From Lachnospiraceae bacterium UBA3645 (GTDB lineage Bacteria; Bacillota; Clostridia; Lachnospirales; Lachnospiraceae): 12,540 bases of DNA. Within the stretch, counting starts at the first letter, position 1, and each line of letters opens with the position of its first letter. Below, piece after piece: positions 1-7,872 of this stretch. The position numbers were made by a program, and so were the translations under genes. The notes beneath the pieces were generated by a model. The model searched no databases and was not told where the DNA came from. It saw only the letters and a program-made list of their open reading frames with translations. Location: contig DFKM01000008.1 in assembly GCA_002373555.1 (NCBI GenBank), positions 1-12,540 on the forward strand. The letters are read 5' to 3'.

Positions 1-143
1 CCAAGACCGATACACTCCATACAGATATTGACTGCCTTGATGAATACGTCTGTCATATCTCCGGAGGCTGCGCCGAAGATACACAGGCCGACGGCTGCGA
101 TCAGAAACAGGACCGTCCATTTTTCAGGAAATTCTCCGTTCAT
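1..143 (-). CDS. CD1871A-type CXXC motif membrane mini-protein (partial, C-terminus outside window)
   Basis: This is a short minus-strand frame that starts at the ATG at 143-141 and runs off the left edge, with 47 codons visible. The peptide starts MNGEFPEKWTVLFLI. It has one hydrophobic segment at about residues 11-26 and a CxxC motif at C41 and C44 (ICMECIGL). This layout, one membrane helix followed by I-C-x-E-C-I-G-x-G near the C-terminus, matches the very small CD1871A-family CXXC proteins of Clostridia, whose function is unknown. An AAAAGGAA ribosome site (151-158) lies about 7 bp before the ATG. It starts 34 bp after the AAA+ ATPase stop with no terminator between them, so co-transcription is likely. 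The CxxC could bind metal or act in thiol exchange, but nothing here decides this. The family call rests on motif recall only. Confidence 0.72.
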   Translation of the reverse strand, partial: MNGEFPEKWTVLFLIAAVGLCIFGAASGDMTDVFIKAVNICMECIGL

Positions 144-177
144 ATCCAGGTTCCTTTTCTGCCGGGGGAATGCTGCG

Positions 178-1380
178 TCATTCTCCCTCTTCCGCCGCCG
201 GCACTTCCGCCGGTGCTTCCTTCGGTTCCTCCGCAGCCGGCAGCTCCGCCGGTGCATCCTTCAGTTCCTCCGCATCCGGTGTGGGCGTCTCATTATCGCT
301 GTCCACCAGATCGTCCAGTGTGATTGCCATGATATCCTCCGCGGTCGGATTTTCCATGGCCGCGACTCTTCTCGCCTGGTTCGTGATCACTTCTTCAAAC
401 AGGTTCCGGACCTCTCTGGCATTGGCGAAATTCTCCATGGTCATGATCTTTTTCGCCGCGATCATTCCGCGGATCTGCGCAAGCACATCATCCGCAACGG
501 TATAATCATATTTCTTCACGTTCATCATGAAGATATCCTGCAGCTCATCCAGCGTATAATCCGGGAACTCGATATATTTGTTGAACCGCGACTTCAGTCC
601 GGGATTGCTGGCGATGAAATGCGCCATCGGCTCGGTATAACCGGCAACAATGATGATCAGATCATCGCGGTGATCCTCCATCGCTTTCAGGATCGTATTG
701 ATCGCTTCCTGGCCGAAGGCATCCTGATCCCCGCCGGAAAGCGCATAGGCTTCATCAATGAACAGAACGCCGCCCATGGCCTCCTGGATCTTCTGCTGGG
801 TCTTGATCGCTGTCTGCCCGACATACCCGGCGACCAGACCGGAACGGTCGACTTCCACGAGCTGCCCTTTGGAGAGCACGCCGATCTTCTTGTAGATCCT
901 GCCGATGATCCTGGCGACCGTTGTCTTGCCGGTACCCGGATTGCCGGTGAATACAAGGTGCAGTGAGGTAGGGACGGATTTCAGTCCCTGGTCCTTCCGG
1001 AGCTTCTGGACCTTCACGAAATCCGTCAGTTCCTTTACATCATGCTTGATGGTGGAAAGACCGATGAGCGCATTCAGGTCTTCGATCGGATCCGTCTCGG
1101 GCTCCGCCGGTTTTTCAGGCTCCTGCGCGGGCGGAACAGGATCTCCGGTGCTTGCCTGCACAGGCGGCGTCTTCACATCCATGCCGGCGGAAACAGGCAT
1201 GTCGCCGAAGAGCTTTCTGGCTTCATCCAGCGCATCATTCGCGTTTTTCAGCGATGTTTCCGCTGTCTTCCTGAGGCTGTCCGATGCTTTGCTCTGTTCC
1301 CGGACCTGCTTCAGAAGGTCGAGATGCGCATTGCCGGCCGTATAAAGATCATTATATAAACCTTTTAAAAGATCACCCAT
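178..1380 (-). CDS. CbxX/CfxQ (SpoVK-like) AAA+ ATPase
   Basis: This 400-residue AAA+ ATPase belongs to the CbxX/CfxQ/SpoVK group. In characterised members, a hexameric ring remodels a protein partner using ATP. Residues 1-60 form a charged, probably helical N-terminal segment, and 65-98 are a Pro/Ala/Glu-rich linker. The AAA core spans about 99-355: Walker A GNPGTGKT (146-153), Walker B GGVLFIDEA (203-211), a likely arginine finger R265 in LKSRFNKY, and a sensor-2 NAREVRN region near 320-326. The tail (about 362-400) is acidic and carries two 13-residue repeats. I chose the ATG at 1380 because GAGAGGA lies 8 bp upstream and the frame above it overlaps amrS without homology. It has its own promoter. 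B. subtilis SpoVK is shorter (about 320 residues), so calling it the sporulation protein would be premature. The substrate is unknown; the downstream CXXC mini-protein is a possible partner only by position. Confidence 0.88.
   Translation of the reverse strand: MGDLLKGLYNDLYTAGNAHLDLLKQVREQSKASDSLRKTAETSLKNANDALDEARKLFGDMPVSAGMDVKTPPVQASTGDPVPPAQEPEKPAEPETDPIEDLNALIGLSTIKHDVKELTDFVKVQKLRKDQGLKSVPTSLHLVFTGNPGTGKTTVARIIGRIYKKIGVLSKGQLVEVDRSGLVAGYVGQTAIKTQQKIQEAMGGVLFIDEAYALSGGDQDAFGQEAINTILKAMEDHRDDLIIIVAGYTEPMAHFIASNPGLKSRFNKYIEFPDYTLDELQDIFMMNVKKYDYTVADDVLAQIRGMIAAKKIMTMENFANAREVRNLFEEVITNQARRVAAMENPTAEDIMAITLDDLVDSDNETPTPDAEELKDAPAELPAAEEPKEAPAEVPAAEEGE
193..270 (-). repeat. Two tandem 39-bp units coding a 13-residue Ala/Pro/Glu repeat
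   Basis: Within the end of the AAA+ ATPase gene, residues 371-383 (EELKDAPAELPAA) and 384-396 (EEPKEAPAEVPAA) are near-identical tandem copies, followed by EEGE and the stop. The DNA period is 39 bp. The repeat makes an acidic, Pro/Ala-rich and probably disordered tail. Copy number could vary between strains by slippage. Confidence 0.85.
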
Positions 1381-1441
1381 GTCGTAAATCCTCTCAAAAA
1401 TCTTTCTCTGTGTCGTACATCCAGCTATTTGCGACAATATC

Positions 1442-1470
1442 AGTATATGAAAAGCAGGATGAAAATGCAA
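1442..1470 (-). promoter_or_regulatory. Sigma-A-type promoter of the AAA+ ATPase gene
   Basis: On the minus strand, TTGCAT (1470-1465) and TATACT (1447-1442) are separated by exactly 17 bp. This would start a transcript near 1435, leaving a leader of about 55 nt before the ATG at 1380. It lies in the 113-bp gap after amrS, so the ATPase and CXXC genes probably form their own transcription unit. Confidence 0.7.
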
Positions 1471-1476
1471 GGCCGT

Positions 1477-1492
1477 GCGGCAAATGCGCCGC
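1477..1492 (-). terminator. Small hairpin just after amrS, possible weak terminator
   Basis: One base after the amrS stop codon, the minus strand can form a 5-bp GC-rich stem GCGGC / GCCGC with a 6-nt GCATTT loop. No clear uridine run follows, so at best it is a weak or Rho-assisted end for the sbcD-amrS transcript, or a 3'-end stabiliser. Confidence 0.3.
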
Positions 1493-1493
1493 T

Positions 1494-2357
1494 TCAGCAG
1501 TTGCCGGGATAAACATACGCCAGCTGCTCTCCCGCAATGCCGGCCAGCCGGTAAATCAGGCGCACATCCGTCGCCGGCCGGTCGGTCATCCGGAACTGCG
1601 GAAAGAAACGGGATATATGCAGCGGGATCTCCCGCCCGGACCTTCCGCCGTATACATCTCCGAGCCCGGCAATCCACCGGCTGATCTCCCGCATTTCCTC
1701 TTCCGTGTCATTTTCCCCCGGAATAATGAGCGTGGTCAGCTCGACATGACAGATCTGTGCGGCCCGCGCGATGAAATCCATGACCATCTGCCGGCTGCCT
1801 TTCAGCACATCCGCATAATAGCGGTCGGTAAATCCCTTCAGATCGATGTTCATGGCATCGATGTATGGCCCCAGTTCTTCGAGGACCTGCAGGGAAGCAG
1901 TCCCGTTCGTGACCAGAACGTTCTTCATGCCCATCGCATGAACAAGCCTTGCCGTATCCCGTACGTATTCGTAACCGACAAGCGGTTCATTGTAGGTAAA
2001 GGCGATCCCGATATTGCCGCGATCCCTGTAATATGCCGCGGTCTCTGCCAGTTCTTCGGGCGAAATGAATTCCGCTCTCTCCCGGTACCGCATCGCCTGT
2101 GACGACCAGGAAATTTCATGATTCTGACAGAACGGGCAGCGCAGATTGCAGCCATAGCTTCCGACGGAAAGGATCCTGCTCCCGGGATGAAACCGTGCAA
2201 GCGGCTTCTTTTCGATCGGATCCAGCGCAAGGGATGTGATCCTGCCGTAATTCTCCGGGACGATCTTCCCGCTCCTGCAGACCCTGACGCCGCAGAAACC
2301 GGTCTTCCCTTCTTCCACAACACAACGGCGGAAGCAGACTTCACAAACTGCCATCAT
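1494..2357 (-). CDS. amrS: AmmeMemoRadiSam system radical SAM enzyme
   Basis: This 287-residue radical SAM protein is the third component of the AmmeMemoRadiSam system. The 4Fe-4S/SAM motif CxxxCxxC is at C70, C74 and C77 (GCNLRCPFCQN). The N-terminus carries further cysteines, C5, C8, C12 and C22, in a CxxCxxxC...GFCGVR pattern usual for this family and for pyruvate-formate-lyase-activase relatives. Other family landmarks include FTYNEP (120-125), LVTNG (148-152) and NIDLKGF (170-176). The protein ends at YVYPGNC, where many archaeal homologues continue into a cysteine-rich ribbon; no such sequence follows in any frame. Two adjacent ATGs (2357 and 2354) follow GGGAGGA; the second has the better spacing (about 8 bp). 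It lies 51 bp after amrAB, on the same strand. The reaction is unknown; a role in RNA or base modification has been proposed for the system. The family call is firm, the substrate is not. Confidence 0.92.
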   Translation of the reverse strand: MMAVCEVCFRRCVVEEGKTGFCGVRVCRSGKIVPENYGRITSLALDPIEKKPLARFHPGSRILSVGSYGCNLRCPFCQNHEISWSSQAMRYRERAEFISPEELAETAAYYRDRGNIGIAFTYNEPLVGYEYVRDTARLVHAMGMKNVLVTNGTASLQVLEELGPYIDAMNIDLKGFTDRYYADVLKGSRQMVMDFIARAAQICHVELTTLIIPGENDTEEEMREISRWIAGLGDVYGGRSGREIPLHISRFFPQFRMTDRPATDVRLIYRLAGIAGEQLAYVYPGNC

Positions 2358-2408
2358 GAATTCCTCCCATCGTATGCCGGGCTCCTGCCGTCCGCGGAAG
2401 CCGGCGCA

Positions 2409-3800
2409 TCAAACGTGTCTGACGACTTCAAACCGCTGCAGCTTCACGGGCTCCCATTGTCCGATCCCGGCCTTCTGCTTCGCGATCCGGATCTGCTGCT
2501 CCACCGTATCCACACCGTCCAGATCCGGCAGGAGAAGACCGCGCCGGCCGCCGGATGAAACGATCACGCCGTATTTCTTCACGTCCAGCTGATCGGAAGA
2601 AGAAATCTCCTCTGCTTCACCCAATACATCGACATTGATCTCCAGCCACTGCAGTTCGTCCGGCGTGATGGGATCGAACCGGGGATCATGCACCGCCGCG
2701 CTGACGGCATTTTCGATGATCTCTTTCGCGAGACTGGTCTGTACCGGCGCGATCGTGCCGATGCACCCGCGGAGTTTCCCGTGCTTATGGATCGAAACAA
2801 ACGCGCCTGCTCTTGTGGTCAGCAGTTCCTCCGCCCCGGGAATGCTGCCCGGCACAGGCATCATTCTGTGGTCCCTGACATAGCTTTCCAGGGATCTTCT
2901 GGCCAGTCTGACATACGGATCGGATCTCTCCCTCGCTTCTGCGAGCTTCTTTTCCGCCTCCGCCAGATAGGTCTGCAGAAAATGCCGGTCTTCGTCCGGT
3001 CCTTCCGGGAAAAACGAGACGATCCCGTAGCCGACGCCCGTTACGTCCTGATGGGACAGGGTCTCCGTCCTGACCGCCTGTCCGTCGAATGCACCGGCCA
3101 TGATCACAAAAGACCGATGACCGCATTCGGCCGCTCTGTCGCAGAACGCCTCATCAAAATCAAACAGTTCCCCGAAGGCAGCACGCCCCATCACATCCAT
3201 GATGCGGGCATCATACTGCGGTCCTTCTTCGGCAAATCCGTACGGACCGTAAGACTGCAGCTTATGCGACAGATCGCCGCTGGCAATGAACACCGCCCGG
3301 CGGCCGAGCTTTTCCACGGATGCCCTGATCAGCTCGCCGAGCTGATAATGCTCCGTATACGGCAGTCCCGAAAGCCCGATCCGGACGATCTTCCCGCCCT
3401 GATACTGCTTTCGGATGAAATAAAGCGGCACCATCGTCCCATGATCGAGACGGCTGTCCCGTTCCCCGAGCGTGCCTGCCGGGAGGCCGGCCAAAGCCGC
3501 TGCCGCACTGATCTCATCCGCCAGCGCTTCATCATATTCTTCGGCGAACTTCACCTGCGGCGCACGGAAATCCGAGAAGGAACCTTTTGCCTTTCTCCCC
3601 GGCGATATATGAAAATAATCCGCATACATCACTGTATGCGGACTGGTAATCAGGATCGTATCCGGGCATAATGCTGCCGTCTCAGCAGCGATCTTTTCAT
3701 AGGCTGCCGTTGTTTCACGGATCTGTTCTTCACTCCCTCTGCCGATCTCCGGTACGATCATCGGCGGATGCGGGACCATAAAAGCTGCAAGGATCGACAT
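2409..3800 (-). CDS. AmmeMemoRadiSam system protein B/A fusion (Memo-like + AMMECR1 domains)
   Basis: This 463-residue protein fuses two components of the system. Residues 1 to about 265 are the Memo/AmrB domain, related to LigB-type extradiol dioxygenases. Its candidate metal-site histidines are H11 (VPHPP), H55 (SPHT), H120 (DHG) and H179 (SGDLSH). Residues about 290-463 are the AMMECR1/AmrA domain, with the signature LRGCIGT at 343-349. A charged helical linker (about 268-296) joins them. Eukaryotes carry the two domains as separate proteins, MEMO1 and AMMECR1, so the bacterial fusion suggests that they work together. The ATG at 3800 is preceded by GGGAGGA at good spacing and lies 19 bp after the trmL stop. 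The radical SAM partner follows 51 bp downstream. The biochemical function is not established. Metal binding is inferred from the conserved histidines. Confidence 0.93.
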   Translation of the reverse strand: MSILAAFMVPHPPMIVPEIGRGSEEQIRETTAAYEKIAAETAALCPDTILITSPHTVMYADYFHISPGRKAKGSFSDFRAPQVKFAEEYDEALADEISAAAALAGLPAGTLGERDSRLDHGTMVPLYFIRKQYQGGKIVRIGLSGLPYTEHYQLGELIRASVEKLGRRAVFIASGDLSHKLQSYGPYGFAEEGPQYDARIMDVMGRAAFGELFDFDEAFCDRAAECGHRSFVIMAGAFDGQAVRTETLSHQDVTGVGYGIVSFFPEGPDEDRHFLQTYLAEAEKKLAEARERSDPYVRLARRSLESYVRDHRMMPVPGSIPGAEELLTTRAGAFVSIHKHGKLRGCIGTIAPVQTSLAKEIIENAVSAAVHDPRFDPITPDELQWLEINVDVLGEAEEISSSDQLDVKKYGVIVSSGGRRGLLLPDLDGVDTVEQQIRIAKQKAGIGQWEPVKLQRFEVVRHV

Positions 3801-3819
3801 GATACTGTCCTCCCGATAT

Positions 3820-4311
3820 TCACCAGCGGAGCCTGTGCAGGTGCCCCTCTGTATTCAGCCCCGCGAATCCCTGATGCCGCAGCGCTTCGTACACGACCAC
3901 CGCAACAGAATTCGCCAGGTTCAGAGATCTGTTGTCGTCAAGCATCGGAATGCGCACGCAGTTCGCTTTGTTCTGCACGAGCAGTTCCTCCGGGATGCCT
4001 GCGCTTTCCTTCCCGAACATGATATAGCAGCCGTCCGGATAGTCGGGCGCAGTATAGATCTGTTCGGATTTCGTCGTTGCCATGATGATCTCCGGATCGC
4101 CGTTCTTCGCGCGGAAATCCGCAAGATCGTCATAGACCGTGACATCGAGCCGCGGCCAGTAATCCAGGCCGGCCCGCTTGATCATCTTGTCATTGATCTG
4201 AAAGCCGAGCGGACGGATCAGGTGCAGCCGTGACCCGGTCGCTACGCATGTCCTGCCGATATTCCCGGTATTTGCCGGGAGCTCCGGCTCCAGCAGTACT
4301 ACATTGACCAA
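3820..4311 (-). CDS. trmL: tRNA (cytidine(34)-2'-O)-methyltransferase TrmL
   Basis: This 163-residue SPOUT-class methyltransferase 2'-O-methylates the wobble nucleotide (C/U34) of certain leucine tRNAs, using SAM, in the cytoplasm. Family motifs are complete: NTGNIGR (14-20), IMFGKESAGIPEEL (97-110) and the knot region IPML...RSLNLANSVAVVVYEALR (121-145). The length is typical for the family. The start is a TTG at 4311-4309; it gives the usual N-terminus (MVNVVLLEPELPANTG) and no in-frame ATG or strong Shine-Dalgarno site lies nearby. It sits 1 bp after the TGA of a 39-codon membrane micro-ORF, so translation probably depends on ribosomes finishing that ORF. Next to the AmmeMemoRadiSam genes it adds an RNA-modification flavour to the operon. 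Confidence 0.95.
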   Translation of the reverse strand: MVNVVLLEPELPANTGNIGRTCVATGSRLHLIRPLGFQINDKMIKRAGLDYWPRLDVTVYDDLADFRAKNGDPEIIMATTKSEQIYTAPDYPDGCYIMFGKESAGIPEELLVQNKANCVRIPMLDDNRSLNLANSVAVVVYEALRHQGFAGLNTEGHLHRLRW

Positions 4312-4312
4312 A

Positions 4313-4432
4313 TCAGATACCGCCGAATCCGGAAATGCCGGCCAGAAGTCCCGCTGCCATCGCCACGCAGATAATGACGACGATCACGATCGCCACGATA
4401 CGGTTCTTCTTTTTGTCTCTGAAATTCATCAT
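4313..4432 (-). CDS. 39-residue single-pass membrane micro-protein
   Basis: This short frame starts with tandem ATGs (4432 and 4429) and ends at TGA 4315-4313. The peptide begins MMNFRDKKKNRIVAI, a strongly basic N-terminal stretch (R5 to R11). One hydrophobic helix follows at about residues 12-31, then a short Gly-rich tail (SGFGGI). By the positive-inside rule the basic end should face the cytoplasm. A CGGAGGA site lies about 11-12 bp before the first ATG and about 14-15 bp before the second, so the first is more likely used. It lies 51 bp after nth and its stop is 1 bp before the trmL TTG start. I do not recognise a characterised family. It could be a membrane regulator or adaptor, or act mainly as a cis-acting translational coupler for trmL. 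Confidence 0.7.
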   Translation of the reverse strand: MMNFRDKKKNRIVAIVIVVIICVAMAAGLLAGISGFGGI

Positions 4433-4483
4433 AATTACACTTTTCCTCCGGTTTCTATGTTATTTATGTTTTTACGCATGATC

Positions 4484-5113
4484 TCACTTTGCGGACGGGC
4501 AGTATGCCGCGAGGAAGCATCTCCCGCAGTCCGGCTTTCTGGCCGTACAGATCGTCCGTCCGAGCGTGATGATCTGCATATTATACCTTATCCAGTGGTC
4601 TTTAGGCAACACCTTCATCAGATCATATTCGACTTTTTCCGGTTCGGTCTCCTTCGTCAGGCCGAGCTTGCCGGAGATCCGTTTCACATGGGTATCGACC
4701 ACGATGCTCGGCTCGTGGAAAATATTTCCGCGGATCACATTCGCCGTCTTCCGGCCGACACCGGCCAGGCTCGTGAGATCCTCGATGGAAGAAGGCACCT
4801 CTCCGCCGAATCTGGTCACCAGATCATGGCAGCACAGAATGATATTCCTGGCTTTCATATGATAGAAGCCGATCGAACGGATATCCTGCTCCAGTTCTTC
4901 CTGCCGCGCTCCCGCAAATGCTTCGACCGTGGGATATTTCTTAAAAAGATCCTCCGTGACCATATTGACGCGGGCATCCGTGCACTGGGCGCTTAAGATC
5001 GTGGCGATCAGGAGCTGCCAGGGCGTCTCATGAATGAGATAGCAGCGGTCGTCTTTGCCGTATTCGTTATCCAGCGCTTCGAGGATCGCCGCGGTCCTTT
5101 CTTTTTGATTCAT
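4484..5113 (-). CDS. nth: Endonuclease III (DNA glycosylase/AP lyase)
   Basis: This 209-residue enzyme removes oxidised pyrimidines from DNA and cleaves the abasic site by beta-elimination (base excision repair). The helix-hairpin-helix LAGVGRKTANVI (116-127) contains the catalytic lysine K122. The catalytic aspartate is D140 in VVDTHVKR. The C-terminal 4Fe-4S cluster motif C-x6-C-x2-C-x5-C is intact at C189, C196, C199 and C205. Both catalytic residues and the cluster spacing match E. coli Nth with an offset of two residues. The ATG at 5113 follows AGAGGAAGGG. It starts 17 bp after the sbcC stop, so it should be co-transcribed with sbcDC in a DNA-repair group. Confidence 0.96.
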   Translation of the reverse strand: MNQKERTAAILEALDNEYGKDDRCYLIHETPWQLLIATILSAQCTDARVNMVTEDLFKKYPTVEAFAGARQEELEQDIRSIGFYHMKARNIILCCHDLVTRFGGEVPSSIEDLTSLAGVGRKTANVIRGNIFHEPSIVVDTHVKRISGKLGLTKETEPEKVEYDLMKVLPKDHWIRYNMQIITLGRTICTARKPDCGRCFLAAYCPSAK

Positions 5114-5130
5114 TCTTTTTCCCTTCCTCT

Positions 5131-7872
5131 TCAGATTCTCACCAGTTTTGTATGGCTTCCGTTCCTGTCCTTGGTGACGGACAGCTGCACGGGCATTGCA
5201 TCCTTCAGATCCTCCACATGGGAGATCACGCCGACCAGCCTGTCCGATCCCGCCAGCTCCGAGAGGATCTCCACGGCCTTTTCCCGGACGCCGGCACTCA
5301 GGCTTCCGAAACCTTCGTCGACGAACATGGCATCGGTCCGCACCGCGCCGGCACTCTCCGTGATCACATCCGCCATGCCGAGCGCCATGGACAGCGAAGC
5401 CATGAAGGATTCGCCGCCGGAGAGCGTGCTCACATTTCTTGTCTGCGAATTCACGATGCTGTAGACATCCAGGTCCAGACCAACCTGGCCCTGGGTCCCG
5501 AGACTTGCGATATCCCTGCAGGTCAGCAGGAATGTTCCGCCGTTCATATCCACGAGCCTGCGGTTTGCCTTGTCGATGATCCTTCTGAAGAACTGTCTCT
5601 GCATATAAGTCTCTAGCCGGATATGCCGCCGTTCGATTTTTCCGCCGGCGGTATTATAAAGCCGCCGGATCATCAGGAAACGGTCTCTCAGTCCGGTCCG
5701 TTCCCGGATCAGCGATTCCGCCGCCAGACCGGCCCGTCTGCTGTTTTCCATCCCGGAATAGACCTGCAGTCTTCTGTCGGACAGCAGTTTCTTCTGTTCC
5801 GTCAGTCCCCTCACTTTTCCGGTCAGCGCGGCGGTATCTGCCGCCGTCTTTCCTTCCGTTTCCGACAGAAGATTCTTCTTCTCGGCTTTCAGCAGCTCCA
5901 GCCGCTGCTTCTCCTCCTGCACTTCCTTTCGAAGCGCGGAAAGTACCGCGGGGGAAAGCACTTTTTCCCGGAATTCTCCGCTTCCGGAGAAGCCGTTCTC
6001 CCGGCCCGCTTTTTTCAGCGCAGCTTCCGCTGCGGTCTTCTGCTCCGTCAGCGAAGCCAGATTTTCCCGCTCCTGCCGGATGCCGGCTCTTAATGCCGTC
6101 AGTCGTTCCGTAAAGGCTTTATGCGCCGCATCTTTCTTTTTCTGTTCCGCCCCGAGCGTCGTGAGGGCCGTCTTCGCTTCCGCCAGATATCCTTGCGTTT
6201 CGTCTTTTGTTCTGTAAGGAAGCTTCTCCAGGATCGATCGCTGCGTCGTCATATTTTCAATGATGCTGCCGGAGGTCCTATGGAGATTCGCGGTCAGCGC
6301 GTCCTTCCGGGCGAGCAGCCGTTTCTGAACCGCAGCCGCCTCATTTCTGGCTCTGACAAGCGCGGCGGCATCGACCGGCTCCTCTTCGGCCTGCGGAACA
6401 TCCGCCATGGGATGATGTACGCTTCCGCATACCGGACACGGTTCCCCGTCCCGCAGTCCGCTCCGGAGAAGCGCCGCCTGTGCACGGACGAATTTCTCAT
6501 GCAGCCTGCTTAAACGGTCTTCTGCAGCAGCATCTTCCTTCGCGATATCGGCAGTCAGGATGTCCAGATCCGCGGCCGTCTTTTCCTTCCGGACGGCGGC
6601 TTCCTGCTCCTCCCTCCGGAGCCGGATCAGCTGGTCATAAAGCGGCAGACTGTCCGTAAGGTCCCGGATCCGGATCTTCAGGGCAGCGGATTTCTTTTCG
6701 GCCTCTTCCGAAAATATACGATAGGCATCGCTCTCCGCAGATTCTCCGGCAGCTTTTTCCGCCAGTTCGGCTTCCATGCTCTCCATCCTGCCGCGGCACT
6801 GCCCGGCCTGGTCGGAAACGGCCCTCCATTCCGTAAAGAACGGAACGACGGCATTGGCGCGGATCGCCTCGGCGATCTGCACCTCCTTTGCATTTAAGGA
6901 CGGCAGATTCCCGGTCAGCTTCGCTTCCTCTGCGATGACGGCGGACAGCCGTTCCCGCAGTTTCCGAAGACGATCCTCTTCCGCGAGGACCGTACGCGCA
7001 TTTTCCAGCTCTTCCTCTGTAGTTTTCAGCTGCCCGGTCAGCGCCCTGTATTCACTCTCCGCTCCGGCAATGATCCCGGAGATGATGTCGGTCAGCCCTT
7101 CCGGATCGCTGTCCGCGAAGGCAATGATCTCCGCGTCAGTATCCGGAAGCCGCGCCGGGCTTTCTCCCTCCGCATCTTCGCCTGCCGGCCGCGCATCCGC
7201 TGCAGCCGCCGTCTGCCCGATGCCGGAAAGCGCCCGCAGTATCCCCGCCTGGTTTTCCGCAAGCGCATCCGAAGCGGTCCGGAATCTTTCTCCCAGCGCG
7301 TCCTCCATATACCGGTAAATGCCGGTATCATACAGTTTGGCAAAGATCGCCTGCCGTTCGGCGGAGGATGCCAGCAGCAGTTTCATGAAGTCGCCCTGCG
7401 CCAGCATCGCGACCTGTGTGAACTGCGCATGTGTAAGACCGGTCAGTTCTTCGATCTTCAGATTGATATCCCGAAGCTTTCCGGGATATTCGGTATCATC
7501 CGGCAGGATCAGCTGCGCTTTCGGCTGCAGATCGGTCTTCAGCCGCTCGAAGCTGCCTGTCTTTTTATCCTTCTTCCAGTTCGGCTGCAGCGGACGTCGG
7601 ATGATGGTATATTTCTGCCCCCGGATCGCAAATGTCAGTCTGACTTCGGTAAACATGCCGTCCGGCGCGTAATTGCTGCGCATCATGCTGCCGCTCTTCA
7701 CCCCGCCGCTGGTCTCTCCGTACAGCGCAAAAGTAATCGCATCAAAGATCGTGGTCTTTCCTGCGCCGGTATCTCCGGTGATCAGGAACAGACCGCTGCC
7801 GATGGTTTCAAAATCGATTTCCTCACCCATAAATGACCCGAAGGCCTGCATTTTCAGATATAACGGTCTCAC
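5131..7872 (-). CDS. sbcC: Nuclease SbcCD subunit C (SMC-like ATPase)
   Basis: This 913-residue Rad50-like ATPase is the partner of SbcD. The complex opens DNA hairpins and blocked ends and degrades palindromic structures. Walker A GDTGAGKTT is at 33-41, the Q-loop at about Q159 (MLAQGDF), the signature LSGGES at 817-822 and Walker B with its glutamate DAMFVDEGFG at 847-856. The middle (about 270-470 and 500-740) is rich in charged heptads, as expected for two coiled-coil arms. The zinc-hook tip CPVC is at C479-C482. An Ala/Asp/Glu-rich stretch at 221-260 looks disordered. The start is a GTG at 7872, overlapping the sbcD stop in GTGA (4 bp), with GGGAGG about 10 bp upstream inside sbcD: translational coupling that suits equal subunit supply. 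Confidence 0.96.
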   Translation of the reverse strand: MRPLYLKMQAFGSFMGEEIDFETIGSGLFLITGDTGAGKTTIFDAITFALYGETSGGVKSGSMMRSNYAPDGMFTEVRLTFAIRGQKYTIIRRPLQPNWKKDKKTGSFERLKTDLQPKAQLILPDDTEYPGKLRDINLKIEELTGLTHAQFTQVAMLAQGDFMKLLLASSAERQAIFAKLYDTGIYRYMEDALGERFRTASDALAENQAGILRALSGIGQTAAAADARPAGEDAEGESPARLPDTDAEIIAFADSDPEGLTDIISGIIAGAESEYRALTGQLKTTEEELENARTVLAEEDRLRKLRERLSAVIAEEAKLTGNLPSLNAKEVQIAEAIRANAVVPFFTEWRAVSDQAGQCRGRMESMEAELAEKAAGESAESDAYRIFSEEAEKKSAALKIRIRDLTDSLPLYDQLIRLRREEQEAAVRKEKTAADLDILTADIAKEDAAAEDRLSRLHEKFVRAQAALLRSGLRDGEPCPVCGSVHHPMADVPQAEEEPVDAAALVRARNEAAAVQKRLLARKDALTANLHRTSGSIIENMTTQRSILEKLPYRTKDETQGYLAEAKTALTTLGAEQKKKDAAHKAFTERLTALRAGIRQERENLASLTEQKTAAEAALKKAGRENGFSGSGEFREKVLSPAVLSALRKEVQEEKQRLELLKAEKKNLLSETEGKTAADTAALTGKVRGLTEQKKLLSDRRLQVYSGMENSRRAGLAAESLIRERTGLRDRFLMIRRLYNTAGGKIERRHIRLETYMQRQFFRRIIDKANRRLVDMNGGTFLLTCRDIASLGTQGQVGLDLDVYSIVNSQTRNVSTLSGGESFMASLSMALGMADVITESAGAVRTDAMFVDEGFGSLSAGVREKAVEILSELAGSDRLVGVISHVEDLKDAMPVQLSVTKDRNGSHTKLVRI

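Noticed and set aside
1381..1677. Upstream extension of the AAA+ ATPase frame to a 499-residue protein
   Set aside because: The extra 99 residues overlap the real amrS gene antisense to nothing conserved, and the strong ribosome site and promoter lie directly before the ATG at 1380.
2688..3671. Plus-strand open frame of 327 codons opposite amrAB
   Set aside because: It is an antisense shadow: Arg/His-rich, no domain, and the opposite strand codes the conserved Memo-AMMECR1 fusion.
4435..4479. 14-codon frame (MRKNINNIETGGKV) between nth and the membrane micro-protein
   Set aside because: It has only a weak ribosome site, no Trp/His-type attenuation pattern and no paired hairpins; a chance frame is the simpler reading.
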